Below are positions 9,115 to 17,164 of a DNA stretch of 64,000 bases, in pieces. Numbering within the stretch: position 1 is the stretch's first letter; each line of letters opens with the position of its first letter. The DNA is taken from assembly GCF_007421815.1 (NCBI RefSeq), contig NZ_VLNT01000002.1, forward strand, positions 62,001 to 126,000, in the 5' to 3' direction. Source of the stretch: Aeromicrobium piscarium. GTDB lineage: Bacteria; Actinomycetota; Actinomycetes; Propionibacteriales; Nocardioidaceae. The notes beneath the pieces are model-generated. The model was not told the DNA's origin. It saw only the letters and a program-made list of their open reading frames with translations, and did not search any database. The translations under genes and the position numbers were made by a program.

Positions 9115-9426
9115 CTAGTCGCTCTCAGGCAGTTTGAAGTCCGAGTCCTGGAGCTCTTCGACGTTGACGTCCTTGAAGGTCAGCACCTTGACATTCTTGG
9201 CGAACCGAGCGGGGCGGTAGATGTCCCACACCCACGCGTCGGCCATCGTCACCTCGAAGTAGGCGTCGCCGGTCTCCGAGCGCACCTTCACATCGACCGC
9301 ATTGCACAGATAGAAGCGTCGATCGGTCTCCACGACGTACTTGAAGATCCGCACGACATCGCGGTACTCCCGGTACAGCGCAAGCTCCATCTCGGTCTCA
9401 TAGCGTTCGAGATCCTCAGCGCTCAT
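9115..9426 (-). CDS. DUF2469 family protein
   Basis: 103 aa acidic protein beginning MSAEDLERYETEMELALYRE, with FKYVVETDRRFYLCNAVDVK and FEVTMADAWVWDIYRPARF. This matches the DUF2469 family, a small cytoplasmic protein conserved in Actinobacteria next to rnhB; its function is unknown. The ATG overlaps the stop of a 24-codon micro-ORF (9423-9497), which itself overlaps the rnhB stop. Translation of all three is therefore probably coupled. Confidence 0.88.
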   Translation of the reverse strand: MSAEDLERYETEMELALYREYRDVVRIFKYVVETDRRFYLCNAVDVKVRSETGDAYFEVTMADAWVWDIYRPARFAKNVKVLTFKDVNVEELQDSDFKLPESD

Positions 9427-9497
9427 GCCGCCACCACCTCAACGAATCGAGGGCGGCATGGGATAGTCCCGAAACTTCGCTCGCTACGTTCGCTCAT
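9423..9497 (-). CDS. 24-aa SERSER micro-ORF between rnhB and DUF2469
   Basis: Twenty-four codons encode a peptide beginning MSERSERSF. The ATG (9497-9495) overlaps the rnhB TGA as ATGA, and its own TGA (9425-9423) overlaps the DUF2469 ATG as ATGA. The first 23 nt contain the imperfect repeat GAGCGAACGTAGCGAGCG, which resembles short SERSER-coding segments I recall near gene starts in other high-G+C actinobacteria. It could be a coupling cistron or an inserted repeat that happens to stay open. Expression is not shown; the geometry is read directly. Confidence 0.45.
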   Translation of the reverse strand: MSERSERSFGTIPCRPRFVEVVAA

Positions 9498-10150
9498 GGC
9501 TGCCCTCCTGTCGCGGTCATCGCCGCTTGAACGTTGACGTACGTCATCCGATGCTCCGCACACGGACCGTGTTCGCGCAAGGCCTGCTCGTGCCGCGCGG
9601 TCGAGTATCCCTTGTGCACCGCGAATTCGTACTGCGGGTACTTCTCGTGCAGATCCACCATGATCCGGTCGCGCGTCACCTTGGCGATGATCGACGCCGC
9701 CGCGATCGACGCGGAGACCCGGTCGCCCTTCCACACGGCGAGTCCTGGTGTGCCCAGGCCGTCGACGCTGAATCCGTCGGTCAGCACATAGGCGGGGACG
9801 ATCTCCAACCGGGCGAGAGCGCGACGCAGAGCTGCCACATTGGCGCGATGCAGCCCCAGGCGATCGCACTCCCCCGGCTCGACCACGACGACCGACCAGG
9901 CGCGCGCACGTCGAGTGATGAGCTCGAAGCAGGACTCGCGACGCTTGGGGGTGAGCAGCTTGGAGTCGGCCAGGCCGTCGATCGGCTTGTCGAGCACGGC
10001 CGCGGCGGCCACCAGCGGCCCCGCACAGGCTCCTCTGCCCGCCTCGTCGACACCCGCGATCGGCGTCAACCCACGGCGGATCAGCGCCCGCTCATAGCCG
10101 TACAGGCCGGCATCGCGGCGGATTGTGGGCCCGGAGAGGAGTGTGGTCAC
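9494..10150 (-). CDS. rnhB: Ribonuclease HII
   Basis: Endonuclease that cuts RNA in RNA-DNA hybrids and removes misincorporated ribonucleotides. 218 aa. The diagnostic motif GVDEAGRGACAGP (about 33-45) carries the first two acidic catalytic residues, DSKLLTPKRR follows, and ASIIAKVTRDRIM plus HKGYSTARH complete the RNase HII core. The GTG at 10150 overlaps the lepB stop (GTGA). Downstream coupling is through the micro-ORF at 9423-9497. Confidence 0.94.
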   Translation of the reverse strand: MTTLLSGPTIRRDAGLYGYERALIRRGLTPIAGVDEAGRGACAGPLVAAAAVLDKPIDGLADSKLLTPKRRESCFELITRRARAWSVVVVEPGECDRLGLHRANVAALRRALARLEIVPAYVLTDGFSVDGLGTPGLAVWKGDRVSASIAAASIIAKVTRDRIMVDLHEKYPQYEFAVHKGYSTARHEQALREHGPCAEHRMTYVNVQAAMTATGGQP

Positions 10151-10803
10151 GGCACCTTCTCGAAGGCGTCGGTCCCTCCGATGAAACCGAAACGGCTGAA
10201 CGGCCAGACCCGCAGCCAGGCCTTGCCGACGACATCGTCCTCGCGGATGAATCCGCCGCCGGGATCACCGAGGTGGTAACGGGAGTCCGAGGAGTTGCCT
10301 CGATTGTCGCCCTGGACCCACAGATAGCCCTCCGGCACCTCCACCTCGAAGGTGCGATCGGCATTCGCCTCGGCATCGGCGAGGTACGGCTCGTCGATGG
10401 ATTCGCCGTTGACCTGCAGCCGGCCTTCGTCATCGCAGCAGGAGACCGTGTCTCCCCCGACGCCCACGACGCGCTTGATGAGATGCCCGCCGGAGGGGTA
10501 CAACCCGATGACCTCGAGCGAGCGCTGGACGATATTCCCCGGCCCTGCCGACTCGGCGGAGCCGAGCCAGCCCCCCGGATCGTCGAAGACGATGATGTCT
10601 CCGCGCTTCGGATCGCCGGTCCAGTAGGAGACCTTCTGCACGAGCAGCTTGTCGTCGATCTGCATCTCCGGCTCCATCGAGGCGGAGGGGATGTAGAACG
10701 CCTGGACGAAGAAGGTCTTGACGATGACGGCCAGCACGACTGCCGTCACGATCAGCAGGATCGACTCCTGCCACACAGGCAGCTGGCGCTTCTCGGTCGT
10801 CAC
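10147..10803 (-). CDS. lepB: Signal peptidase I
   Basis: Membrane-bound type I signal peptidase that releases secreted proteins. 218 aa from GTG 10803. A single N-terminal TM (about 13-35, ILLIVTAVVLAVIVKTF) precedes the catalytic-Ser motif PSASMEPEM (about 42-50). The general-base Lys lies in KRVVGVGGD (about 112), and box E is GDNRGNSSDSR. A TACGCT box (10811-10816) ends 7 nt before GTG 10803, which favours this start over an in-frame ATG a few codons upstream. It follows rplS and precedes rnhB. Confidence 0.93.
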   Translation of the reverse strand: MTTEKRQLPVWQESILLIVTAVVLAVIVKTFFVQAFYIPSASMEPEMQIDDKLLVQKVSYWTGDPKRGDIIVFDDPGGWLGSAESAGPGNIVQRSLEVIGLYPSGGHLIKRVVGVGGDTVSCCDDEGRLQVNGESIDEPYLADAEANADRTFEVEVPEGYLWVQGDNRGNSSDSRYHLGDPGGGFIREDDVVGKAWLRVWPFSRFGFIGGTDAFEKVP

Positions 10804-10856
10804 TCGATGAAGCGTACCGGGCACCTAGACAACGCTGTCGGGGGCACGCTGGAACG

Positions 10857-10888
10857 CGAGACGACCCCGCCGCGGCGGGGTCGTCTCG
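10857..10888 (-). terminator. Perfect 32-nt palindrome between rplS and lepB
   Basis: Two perfect 16-nt arms (CGAGACGACCCCGCCG and its complement) meet with no unpaired loop bases beyond those needed to turn. It lies 17 bp after the rplS stop and 40 bp before the lepB -10 box. There is no T-tract, as is common for G+C-rich actinobacterial terminators, so it is probably a rplS terminator or RNA-stabilising end. Confidence 0.65.
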
Positions 10889-10905
10889 GGTAGGGAACGC
10901 GGAGG

Positions 10906-11256
10906 TCAGTCCTCGCGCTTCTCCTTGATCTTGGCAGCCTTGCCGCGCAGGTTGCGCAGGTAGTACAGCTTGGCGCGACGGACGTCACCGCGCGTCGCGA
11001 CCTCGATCTTGTCGATGACCGGGGAGTGAAGCGGGAACGTACGCTCCACGCCGACACCGAAGCTCACCTTGCGGACGGTGAAGGTCCGTCCGACGCCCGA
11101 GCCCTGCACCTTGATGCAGACACCCTGGAACACCTGCACACGCGAGCGGTTGCCCTCGACGATGTTGACGTGGACCTTGAGCGTGTCGCCGGCGCGAAAC
11201 TCGGGGATGTCGCTGCGCAGCTGGCTGGCAGCGATCTGATCGACGACATTGGTCAT
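10906..11256 (-). CDS. rplS: 50S ribosomal protein L19
   Basis: Large-subunit protein at the subunit interface, 116 aa. [23 protein letters not shown], the central [10 protein letters not shown] and [15 protein letters not shown] and the C-terminal [21 protein letters not shown] are all canonical L19. A GAGGAG ribosome-binding site sits 5-7 nt before ATG 11256. It normally follows trmD directly; here an ammonium transporter gene separates the two. Confidence 0.96.
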   Translation of the reverse strand: MTNVVDQIAASQLRSDIPEFRAGDTLKVHVNIVEGNRSRVQVFQGVCIKVQGSGVGRTFTVRKVSFGVGVERTFPLHSPVIDKIEVATRGDVRRAKLYYLRNLRGKAAKIKEKRED

Positions 11257-11504
11257 GACTGCTCCTCATCGATGCCACAGGTCACCGACGGATTCGATGA
11301 ACGATATTGGACGGTGCTGCAAGCGACGGGTCTCCCCTGTGGCAGAGGCGTCGGCACCGAGGGTCCATTCTGCCACAGCAGTCGATGACCTCGGTAATCG
11401 GCATACCGCTCCGTAGCCGCGAAGCGATGATGCGTCGTGGCCGCCCTCGCGACCACGACGCATCATCGTTCTTTCACCCGCAGCGTATGCGGGGGCTCTG
11501 GAGG
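11257..11504. other. amt1-rplS intergenic region with two hairpins
   Basis: About 250 bp without a gene. Near amt1 a 16-bp inverted repeat (arms 11425-11440 and 11453-11468, GATGATGCGTCGTGG core) probably ends amt1 transcription. A 10-bp inverted repeat CTGTGGCAGA/TCTGCCACAG (11337-11346, 11369-11378) lies between it and rplS and may belong to the rplS leader or control region. I see no clear -35/-10 pair for rplS. Confidence 0.5.
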
Positions 11505-12740
11505 TCAGTCGAACTTGTATCCCTCGCCGTGCAGCGCGAGGTCGATGCCGGCGATCTCGTCCTCCTCCTTGGCCCGGAAGCCGATCATCGCGTCGATCAG
11601 CTTGCCGAGCGCGTACGCGATGACGAAGGAGTAGACCGCCACCGCGACGGCCGGGACAGCCTGCACGATCAGCTGATCGATGCCGCCGCCGTTCAGCAGT
11701 CCGGAGCCGCCGCCCTGCAGCGCCACGCCATCGCCATTGGGCTCCCAGGAGACGAAGCCCAGGTAGATGCAGCCGATGAAACCGGCCACGAGGTGCAGTC
11801 CGACCACGTCGAGCGAGTCGTCGAAGCCGAGCTTGAACTTCAGGTCGATGGCGAAGGCACAGACGGCGCCCGCGATGAGACCGAGCACGATGGCCGCCAG
11901 CGGTGTGAGATTGAAGCAGGCGGGCGTGATCGCGACCAGGCCCGCGACGACACCCGAGGCGGCGCCGACCGCGGTCGCCTTGCCGTCCTTGAAGTGCTCG
12001 ACCACGATGAAGCCGATGATGCCGGCGGCCGGAGCCGCGATGGTGTTCAGGAAGATGATGGCACCCGAGCCGTCGTCCTCGGCGGCGCCCGCATTGAAGC
12101 CGAACCAGCCGAACCACAGCACCGCGGCGCCGATCAGCACTAGCGGGACATTGTGCGGTGCCGAGTCCTCCTTGCTGAAGCCCACGCGGCGCTGGCCGAG
12201 GACGATGGCGAGAGCGAGCGCTGCCGCACCGGCGCTGATGTGCACGACGGTGCCGCCGGCCCAGTCCATCACGGCTCGTCCGCCGACCTCGAACTGCTCG
12301 ATCCAGCCGCCGCCCCAGACCCAGCCTTGGGAGGGGAAGTAGACGATCGTCGCCCAGAGGCCGGCGAACAGCATCCACGGGAAGAACCGGGCGCGATCAG
12401 CGACAGCTCCGGAGATCAGCGCCGTCGTGATGACCGCGAAGGTCGAGCCGAAGGCGATGCCGGCCAGGTCCGCCGGGGCCTCCTGCGCGGTAGTGGTGAG
12501 CCCGAAGTCGGAGAACGGGTTGCCGACCAGGAGGCCGATACCCTCGCCGCTCAAGGTGCCCAGGTTGTTGCCGTAGAGGATCCACAGCACGAAGACCAAG
12601 CCCATCGCGCCGAAGCTGAGCATCATCATCGAGACGACGCTCTTCGCCTTGACCAGACCGCCGTAGAAGAAGGCCAGTCCGGGGGTCATGAACAGAACAA
12701 GGGCCGCGGTGACCAGCAGCCAGATCGTTCCGGGTTCCAT
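11505..12740 (-). CDS. amt: Ammonium transporter Amt (first copy)
   Basis: Ammonium channel of the Amt/MEP/Rh family, about 411 aa with eleven predicted spans. PGLAFFYGGLVKAKSV and MDWAGGTVVHISAGAAALAL (first pore His), FGWFGFNAG, and DDSLDVVGLHLVAGFIG (second pore His) are diagnostic. ATG 12740 is preceded by AGAGG. It stands alone between trmD and rplS, not next to a PII gene; the second Amt (26002-27300) is the one linked to glnB-glnD. A GlnR-like site lies about 110 bp upstream, so expression is probably nitrogen-controlled. Confidence 0.92.
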   Translation of the reverse strand: MEPGTIWLLVTAALVLFMTPGLAFFYGGLVKAKSVVSMMMLSFGAMGLVFVLWILYGNNLGTLSGEGIGLLVGNPFSDFGLTTTAQEAPADLAGIAFGSTFAVITTALISGAVADRARFFPWMLFAGLWATIVYFPSQGWVWGGGWIEQFEVGGRAVMDWAGGTVVHISAGAAALALAIVLGQRRVGFSKEDSAPHNVPLVLIGAAVLWFGWFGFNAGAAEDDGSGAIIFLNTIAAPAAGIIGFIVVEHFKDGKATAVGAASGVVAGLVAITPACFNLTPLAAIVLGLIAGAVCAFAIDLKFKLGFDDSLDVVGLHLVAGFIGCIYLGFVSWEPNGDGVALQGGGSGLLNGGGIDQLIVQAVPAVAVAVYSFVIAYALGKLIDAMIGFRAKEEDEIAGIDLALHGEGYKFD

Positions 12741-12849
12741 ATCAACCTCTTTGCGTGTCGGTGAAGGTACAGCCTCGACACGGCGGCGCTGCCGTGACTG
12801 GCACTGCACCGATGCTCATCGGACGCGGTTACGAACTCCCGCCGCGGCT

Positions 12850-12865
12850 GTTTCAGCGCGGTAAC
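12850..12865 (-). promoter_or_regulatory. GlnR-type half operator upstream of amt1
   Basis: On the minus strand the sequence reads GTTAC-CGCGCT-GAAAC, matching the actinobacterial GlnR box pattern GTNAC-N6-GAAAC with exact 6-nt spacing. Further AC-rich pentamers at the same 11-nt spacing flank it (ATTTA, ACGCG, then GGCGG, GTAAC) but are poor matches. GlnR is known to activate amtB under nitrogen limitation in Streptomyces and Mycobacterium. Its action here is inferred. Confidence 0.5.
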
Positions 12866-12943
12866 ACGAAACGCGTTGAGGTTAAATCTAGGTGGCCTGC
12901 CCCGGGAGTTCGCCCCTCATGCGTGTTCACCAGGACGCCTGGA

Positions 12944-13032
12944 TCCTTGGGTGGTGGCCTACGCACCCCTCACCTCCTTGGGTGGTGGCCTACGCACCCC
13001 TCGAAGCCGACGAGAGGTGCGTGACTCACCGC
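12944..13032. repeat. Dispersed 3'-end repeat, locus A (L-L-R)
   Basis: Three units. Two left-oriented units carry the core GGTGGCCTACGCACCCCTC (12953-12971 and 12984-13002) inside a 28-bp perfect direct repeat (12944-12971 and 12975-13002). A right-oriented unit follows (13012-13032, GAGAGGTGCGTGACTCACCGC). Left and right units are inverted copies and can form a long hairpin. The trmD stop codon (13026-13028) lies within the right unit, so the repeat supplies the end of TrmD. See loci B, C, D, E and F. Confidence 0.85.
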
Positions 13033-13703
13033 TCGAGGTCCGGGCGGCGCGCTCGGGTGCGCTCGACGGCCTGCTCATGGCGCCAGCGCGCCACATTGCC
13101 GTGGTGACCCGAGAGCAGCACCTCCGGCACGTCGCGCCCGCGCCAGCTGGCGGGTTTGGTGTAGACGGGGTACTCGAGCAGGCCATCGGCGTGCGACTCC
13201 TCGACCAGGGAGTCGGGGTTGCCCATGAACCCCGGGATCAGCCGCACCACGGCCTCCGTGATCGCCAGCGCGGCGACCTCTCCCCCGTTCAGCACGAAGT
13301 CCCCGAGGGAAAGCTCCGCGAGCCGCCAGCGATCGGCGATCTCATCGATGACACGTTGATCGATGCCCTCATAGCGTCCGCAGCAGAAGACCAGGTGGCG
13401 CTCTGCGCTCAGCGCGGCCGCGCGACCCTGATCGAAGACCTCGCCCGAGGGTGTCGGGACGATGACCACGCTCTCCTCGGTGCAGACGGAATCGAGCGCC
13501 TCACCCCAGGGCTCGGGGCGCATGACCATGCCTGCGCCACCGCCATAGGGAGTGTCGTCGACCGTGCGGTGACGATCGTGCGTCCACTCGCGTAGATCGT
13601 GGACCTGGATGTCGAGCAGCCCTCGCTCGCGAGCTCGCCCTGGCAGCGACAGGGCGAGTGGATCGAGGTACTCGGGGAAGATCGTGATGATGTCGATGCG
13701 CAC
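13026..13703 (-). CDS. trmD: tRNA (guanine37-N1)-methyltransferase TrmD
   Basis: SPOUT methyltransferase making m1G37, which prevents +1 frameshifting. 225 aa. [15 protein letters not shown] at the N-terminus, [19 protein letters not shown], the knotted SAM site [15 protein letters not shown] and [15 protein letters not shown] are diagnostic. It is last in rpsP-khpA-rimM-trmD. Its last residues (LER, then TGA) are encoded by a copy of the dispersed 3'-end repeat, so the natural C-terminus may have been replaced by the repeat. Confidence 0.95.
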   Translation of the reverse strand: MRIDIITIFPEYLDPLALSLPGRARERGLLDIQVHDLREWTHDRHRTVDDTPYGGGAGMVMRPEPWGEALDSVCTEESVVIVPTPSGEVFDQGRAAALSAERHLVFCCGRYEGIDQRVIDEIADRWRLAELSLGDFVLNGGEVAALAITEAVVRLIPGFMGNPDSLVEESHADGLLEYPVYTKPASWRGRDVPEVLLSGHHGNVARWRHEQAVERTRARRPDLER

Positions 13704-13708
13704 GCCGG

Positions 13709-14239
13709 TCAGGCCCCTTCGGGACGCGAGACCTCGGCGGTGTCGGGATCGAGCAGCCCCGGGACGTCCACGACGACCACACGGCCGCCGTCGAGATCGA
13801 CCTCGGGGACCAGCGCCGCGACGAAGGGCACCAGCACCTCAAGTCCGGACGCGTCGATCGCCAGGGTGTCGTGGGCGGGCAGATGCACGACATCGGTCAC
13901 GACGCCGATGGGCGCTCCCGCCTCGGTGACGGCGTCCAGCCCGATGAGCTGACGGTCGTAGAAGGCGTCCTCTTCGTCGGGCAGTTCGTCGGGATCGATG
14001 CGAGCCTCCAGCACGCTGCCCCGCAACGCCTCGGCCGCGGTGCGGTCGGCGACTTCCTGGAACTTCACGATGAAGCGTCCAGAATGCGGCCGCGCGGACG
14101 CCACGGTCAGGGTCCCGTCCCCGCAAACGACCGACGAGCCCGGAGCGAAACGTCGCTCGGGCTCGTCGGTGCGGACGTCGACCGTGACATCGCCGCGCAC
14201 GCCGTGCGCTCGGCCGATCCGGCCGATGACGACCAGCAT
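13709..14239 (-). CDS. rimM: Ribosome maturation factor RimM
   Basis: Binds S19 and assists maturation of the 30S head. 176 aa. The N-terminal RimM domain begins [18 protein letters not shown] and the C-terminal PRC-barrel contains [20 protein letters not shown], followed by [19 protein letters not shown]. It lies 5 bp from trmD and 7 bp from khpA in the usual order. Confidence 0.95.
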   Translation of the reverse strand: MLVVIGRIGRAHGVRGDVTVDVRTDEPERRFAPGSSVVCGDGTLTVASARPHSGRFIVKFQEVADRTAAEALRGSVLEARIDPDELPDEEDAFYDRQLIGLDAVTEAGAPIGVVTDVVHLPAHDTLAIDASGLEVLVPFVAALVPEVDLDGGRVVVVDVPGLLDPDTAEVSRPEGA

Positions 14240-14246
14240 GGCCGGG

Positions 14247-14504
14247 TCAGCGCTGGCGGTCGACGTCGACGAAGTCGATCCGCGCGCCGCCCGACCCGGC
14301 GATGGCCGAGCTGACGGTGCGGATCGCTGTGGCGGTGCGTCCCCCGCGGCCGATCACCTTGCCGAGGTCATCGGGATGGACCCGGACCTCGTACAAGTCA
14401 CCGCGCCGGGTCTGCTTGGTGCGGACCGTGACGTCGTCGGGATGCTCGACGATGCTGGCGACGAGGTGCTCGACGACCTCCCGCAGGGGCGCACCCATGA
14501 TCAC
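14247..14504 (-). CDS. khpA: KH-domain RNA-binding protein KhpA
   Basis: Small single KH-domain protein (83-85 aa) related to KhpA/YlqC, which binds RNA and affects cell elongation in Gram-positive bacteria. The KH loop [14 protein letters not shown] is intact, followed by IDFVDVD. Start options are GTG 14504, overlapping the rpsP TGA as GTGA, or ATG 14498; the coupled GTG is kept. It sits between rpsP and rimM, its conserved place. Confidence 0.9.
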   Translation of the reverse strand: MIMGAPLREVVEHLVASIVEHPDDVTVRTKQTRRGDLYEVRVHPDDLGKVIGRGGRTATAIRTVSSAIAGSGGARIDFVDVDRQR

Positions 14505-14938
14505 TCGGCCTCGGGAGCCGGGGTCTCGTCGGCCGGAGCCTCGGCAGCGGGCTCAGCGGCCTTCTCCTCGGCCTTCGGCTTGCTCTTGCCCGTCGTGGCA
14601 CCCTTCTTGGGCTCGCTGTGGAGCTCCTTGAGGGCGGCGTCGAACAGGTCGGCCTTGTTCGGCTTGGGCTCGGGCTGCTTCAGGGTCGCCTGCCCGCCGA
14701 TGTCACCGGTCAGCTTGAGGATCGCGGTGACGGCCTCGGTCGGCTGAGCGCCGACACCGAGCCAGTACTGCGCGCGCTCGGAGTCGACGTGGATCGTCGA
14801 GGGCTCGGTCTTGGGGTTGTACGTGCCGATCTCCTCGATCACGCGACCGTCGCGCTTGGTGCGCGCGTCGGCGATGACGATGCGGTAGAACGGGGTGCGG
14901 ATCTTGCCCATCCGCTTGAGGCGAATCTTGACTGCCAC
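14501..14938 (-). CDS. rpsP: 30S ribosomal protein S16 with long C-terminal tail
   Basis: Small-subunit protein. The S16 core is [24 protein letters not shown] through LKLTGDIGG (about 1-75). The protein is 145 aa, about 60 residues longer than the usual 80-90. The extension is rich in Lys, Ala, Glu and Pro, a low-complexity tail common in actinobacterial S16. GTG 14938 is preceded by AAGGAG; the longer open frame upstream lacks S16 similarity. It leads rpsP-khpA-rimM-trmD. Confidence 0.95.
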   Translation of the reverse strand: MAVKIRLKRMGKIRTPFYRIVIADARTKRDGRVIEEIGTYNPKTEPSTIHVDSERAQYWLGVGAQPTEAVTAILKLTGDIGGQATLKQPEPKPNKADLFDAALKELHSEPKKGATTGKSKPKAEEKAAEPAAEAPADETPAPEAE

Positions 14939-15271
14939 GGGTGTGGTGTCTCCTTGTGATCTGAGCTGTCGGTGACGACGCCACGGCATGTGGGGCAGGC
15001 CGCGCGACGTCGGGGGGCCGGACCGTGCAGTTGAGAGGGACCGCATGGCACCGGACGCAAGGCACCATTGTGCCAGAGGAGCACGGCGGCTCCAAACACC
15101 CCCTGACGCCCGGAGCCCGAACCGCGAGCGGTGGCTGGCGGCGAGCCGTCAACACCCGGGAGCCCCGGGTGGTTGACCACGCACCGCAATCCTGACCGGG
15201 CCGACGGCGGTGAGCCATCCCGCACGTCAGGCGACCGAGTACGTGACAACTCGCCGCTCCCGCCGCCGGAC
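14939..15271. other. Intergenic region between rpsP and the ABC exporter, with decayed repeats (locus E)
   Basis: About 330 bp without a gene, holding the rpsP leader and promoter (no clear -10 seen). Degenerate copies of the dispersed 3'-end repeat are found at 15167-15185 (GGGTGGTTGACCACGCACC), 15206-15228 (GGCGGTGAGCCATCCCGCAC and 3 nt more) and 15237-15255 in the opposite direction (GAGTACGTGACAACTCGCC). They sit just 3' of the ABC exporter stop, the same position as in the well-preserved loci. Repeat membership is a judgement by eye. Confidence 0.5.
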
Positions 15272-15291
15272 TCAGCTCGCGGGAGCGGCGA
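15251..15291 (-). terminator. Hairpin spanning the end of the ABC exporter gene
   Basis: Perfect 13-nt arms TCGCCGCTCCCGC (15251-15263) and GCGGGAGCGGCGA (15279-15291) enclose a 15-nt loop containing the stop codon (15272-15274). The upstream arm is coding sequence. It is a strong stem without a T-tract, probably the operon terminator. Confidence 0.65.
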
Positions 15292-17164
15292 ACTGCGCGG
15301 CGTAGAGGCGCTGGTACGCCCCGCCGGCCTCGATGAGCTCGTCGTGGGTGCCCTGCTCGACGATCGCCCCGTGCTCCATCACGACGATGTGGTCGGCGTC
15401 GCGGATGGTGGAGAGTCGATGAGCGACGACGAAGCTCGTGCGACCGCTCCGCAGCCGCGTCATCGCCTCCTGGACGAGGGTCTCGGTGCGCGTGTCGACC
15501 GAGCTGGTGGCCTCATCGAGGATCAGGATCGCCGGGTCCGCGAGGAAGGCGCGGGCGATGGTCAGCAGCTGGCGCTGTCCGGCGCTCACTCCCCCACCGT
15601 CGTCGTCGATACGGGTCTCATAGCCGTCGGGCAGGGTCCGCACGAAGTGGTCGACGTGGGCGGCCTCGGCGGCACGGGCGATATCGTCCGGTGACGCGTC
15701 CTCGGCACCGTACGCGATGTTCTCGCCGATGGTGCCGGAGAACAGCCAGGTGTCCTGCAGCACCACGCCGAACTGATCGCGCAGGTCGGCACGACGCAGC
15801 TCGGCGATGTCGACTCCGTCGAGCGTGATGCGCCCGGCGTCGAGATCGTAGAACCGCAGCAGCAGATTGGTCAGCGTCGTCTTGCCCGCACCGGTCGGCC
15901 CGACGATCGCGATCGTCTGGCCCGGTTCCGCGACGAGGGAGAGATGCTCGATGAGCGGTTCGTCGGTATAGGAGAAGGACACATCGTCGAAGACGACGCG
16001 TCCGCGGACGGGCTGGACCGGTTCGCGCGCGTCGATCTCGGTGGGTTCGCGAGGCTCGTCCAGGAGCCCGAAGACCCGCTCTGCCGAGGCGAGACCGGAC
16101 TGCAGCAGGTTGATCATCGCCGCGACCTGAGTCAGCGGCTGAGTGAACTGGCGCGAGTACTGGATGAACGCCTGCACCGAGCCGATCGACAACGTGCCCG
16201 ATGCCACGCGGACTCCCCCGATGACCGCGACGAGCACGTAGTTCAGGTTGGACACGAACATCATCACCGGCTGGATGACACCGGAGATGAACTGTGCTCG
16301 GAAGGAGGCATCGAACAAGGCGCCGTTGCTGGCGTCGAACTCCTCGCGTGCCCGCTCACGCCGTCCGAACACCTTGACGACCTCGTGACCGGTGAAGGTC
16401 TCCTCGACGTGCGCGTTGAGGCGACCGGTCTGGGTCCACTGGGCGATGAACTGGGGTTGCGAACGCTTCATGATCTGTCCGGTCACCACGATGGCCACCG
16501 GGATCGTGACGACCGCGATGACGGTCAGCAGCGGCGAGATCGTCAGCATCATGATGAGAGTGCCGAGGACCATCAGCAGGCTGGTGAGCATCTGGCTGAG
16601 CGTCTGCTGCAGCGACTGCGCGACATTGTCGATGTCATTGGTGGTGCGCGACAGGATCTCGCCGCGCTCCTGGCCGTCGAGATAGGACAGCGGCACGTGA
16701 TGCACCTGGTCCTCGACATCGCGGCGGAGTCCGGCCACCATGCGCTGGACCGCGGTGGTGGCGAGTACACCTTGGAACCAGGTGAACAGCGAAGCCACGA
16801 GATAGAGCGCGACCGCGCCGAGCAGCACCCACGCGAGAGCCGTGAAGTCGATCCCGCGGCCGGGAGTCAGATCGACGGAGCCAATGAGCTGCGCGAGGCG
16901 GTCGTCGCCCTGCTGTCGCAGCTGCTCGACCACCTCTTCCTTGGTGGCCCCCTCGGGAAAACGGCTGGAGAGGAATCCGTCGAAGACGAGGTCGGTGGCA
17001 TGTCCGAGGATACGAGGACCCACCACCGAGAGCGCGGTGCCGATGAACCCGAATGCCACGATGCCCCAGACGACGACGCGCTCGGCGAACAGTCGTCGCA
17101 GCAGCCGCGCGAAGGTGCCGCGGAAGTCGGCCGGTTTGGCCGGCGGCCCAGCCTGGTGGCTCAT
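15272..17164 (-). CDS. ABC exporter subunit with consensus catalytic residues (TM288/BmrD-like)
   Basis: Half-transporter of 630 aa: six TM helices in about 1-340, then an ATPase domain. Walker A is GPTGAGKTT, Walker B ILILDEATSSVD with the catalytic Glu, and the switch His is present in AHRLSTI. The signature is degenerate (SAGQRQLL in place of SGGQ). Its partner upstream has the opposite pattern, so together they form a heterodimer with one active and one degenerate ATP site, as in TM287/288 and BmrCD. The N-terminal tail is unusually long, with a charged insert near 60-90 in the first extracellular loop. The ATG overlaps the partner stop (ATGA). The substrate is unknown; multidrug or lipid export is usual for the family. 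Confidence 0.88.
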   Translation of the reverse strand: MSHQAGPPAKPADFRGTFARLLRRLFAERVVVWGIVAFGFIGTALSVVGPRILGHATDLVFDGFLSSRFPEGATKEEVVEQLRQQGDDRLAQLIGSVDLTPGRGIDFTALAWVLLGAVALYLVASLFTWFQGVLATTAVQRMVAGLRRDVEDQVHHVPLSYLDGQERGEILSRTTNDIDNVAQSLQQTLSQMLTSLLMVLGTLIMMLTISPLLTVIAVVTIPVAIVVTGQIMKRSQPQFIAQWTQTGRLNAHVEETFTGHEVVKVFGRRERAREEFDASNGALFDASFRAQFISGVIQPVMMFVSNLNYVLVAVIGGVRVASGTLSIGSVQAFIQYSRQFTQPLTQVAAMINLLQSGLASAERVFGLLDEPREPTEIDAREPVQPVRGRVVFDDVSFSYTDEPLIEHLSLVAEPGQTIAIVGPTGAGKTTLTNLLLRFYDLDAGRITLDGVDIAELRRADLRDQFGVVLQDTWLFSGTIGENIAYGAEDASPDDIARAAEAAHVDHFVRTLPDGYETRIDDDGGGVSAGQRQLLTIARAFLADPAILILDEATSSVDTRTETLVQEAMTRLRSGRTSFVVAHRLSTIRDADHIVVMEHGAIVEQGTHDELIEAGGAYQRLYAAQFAAPAS

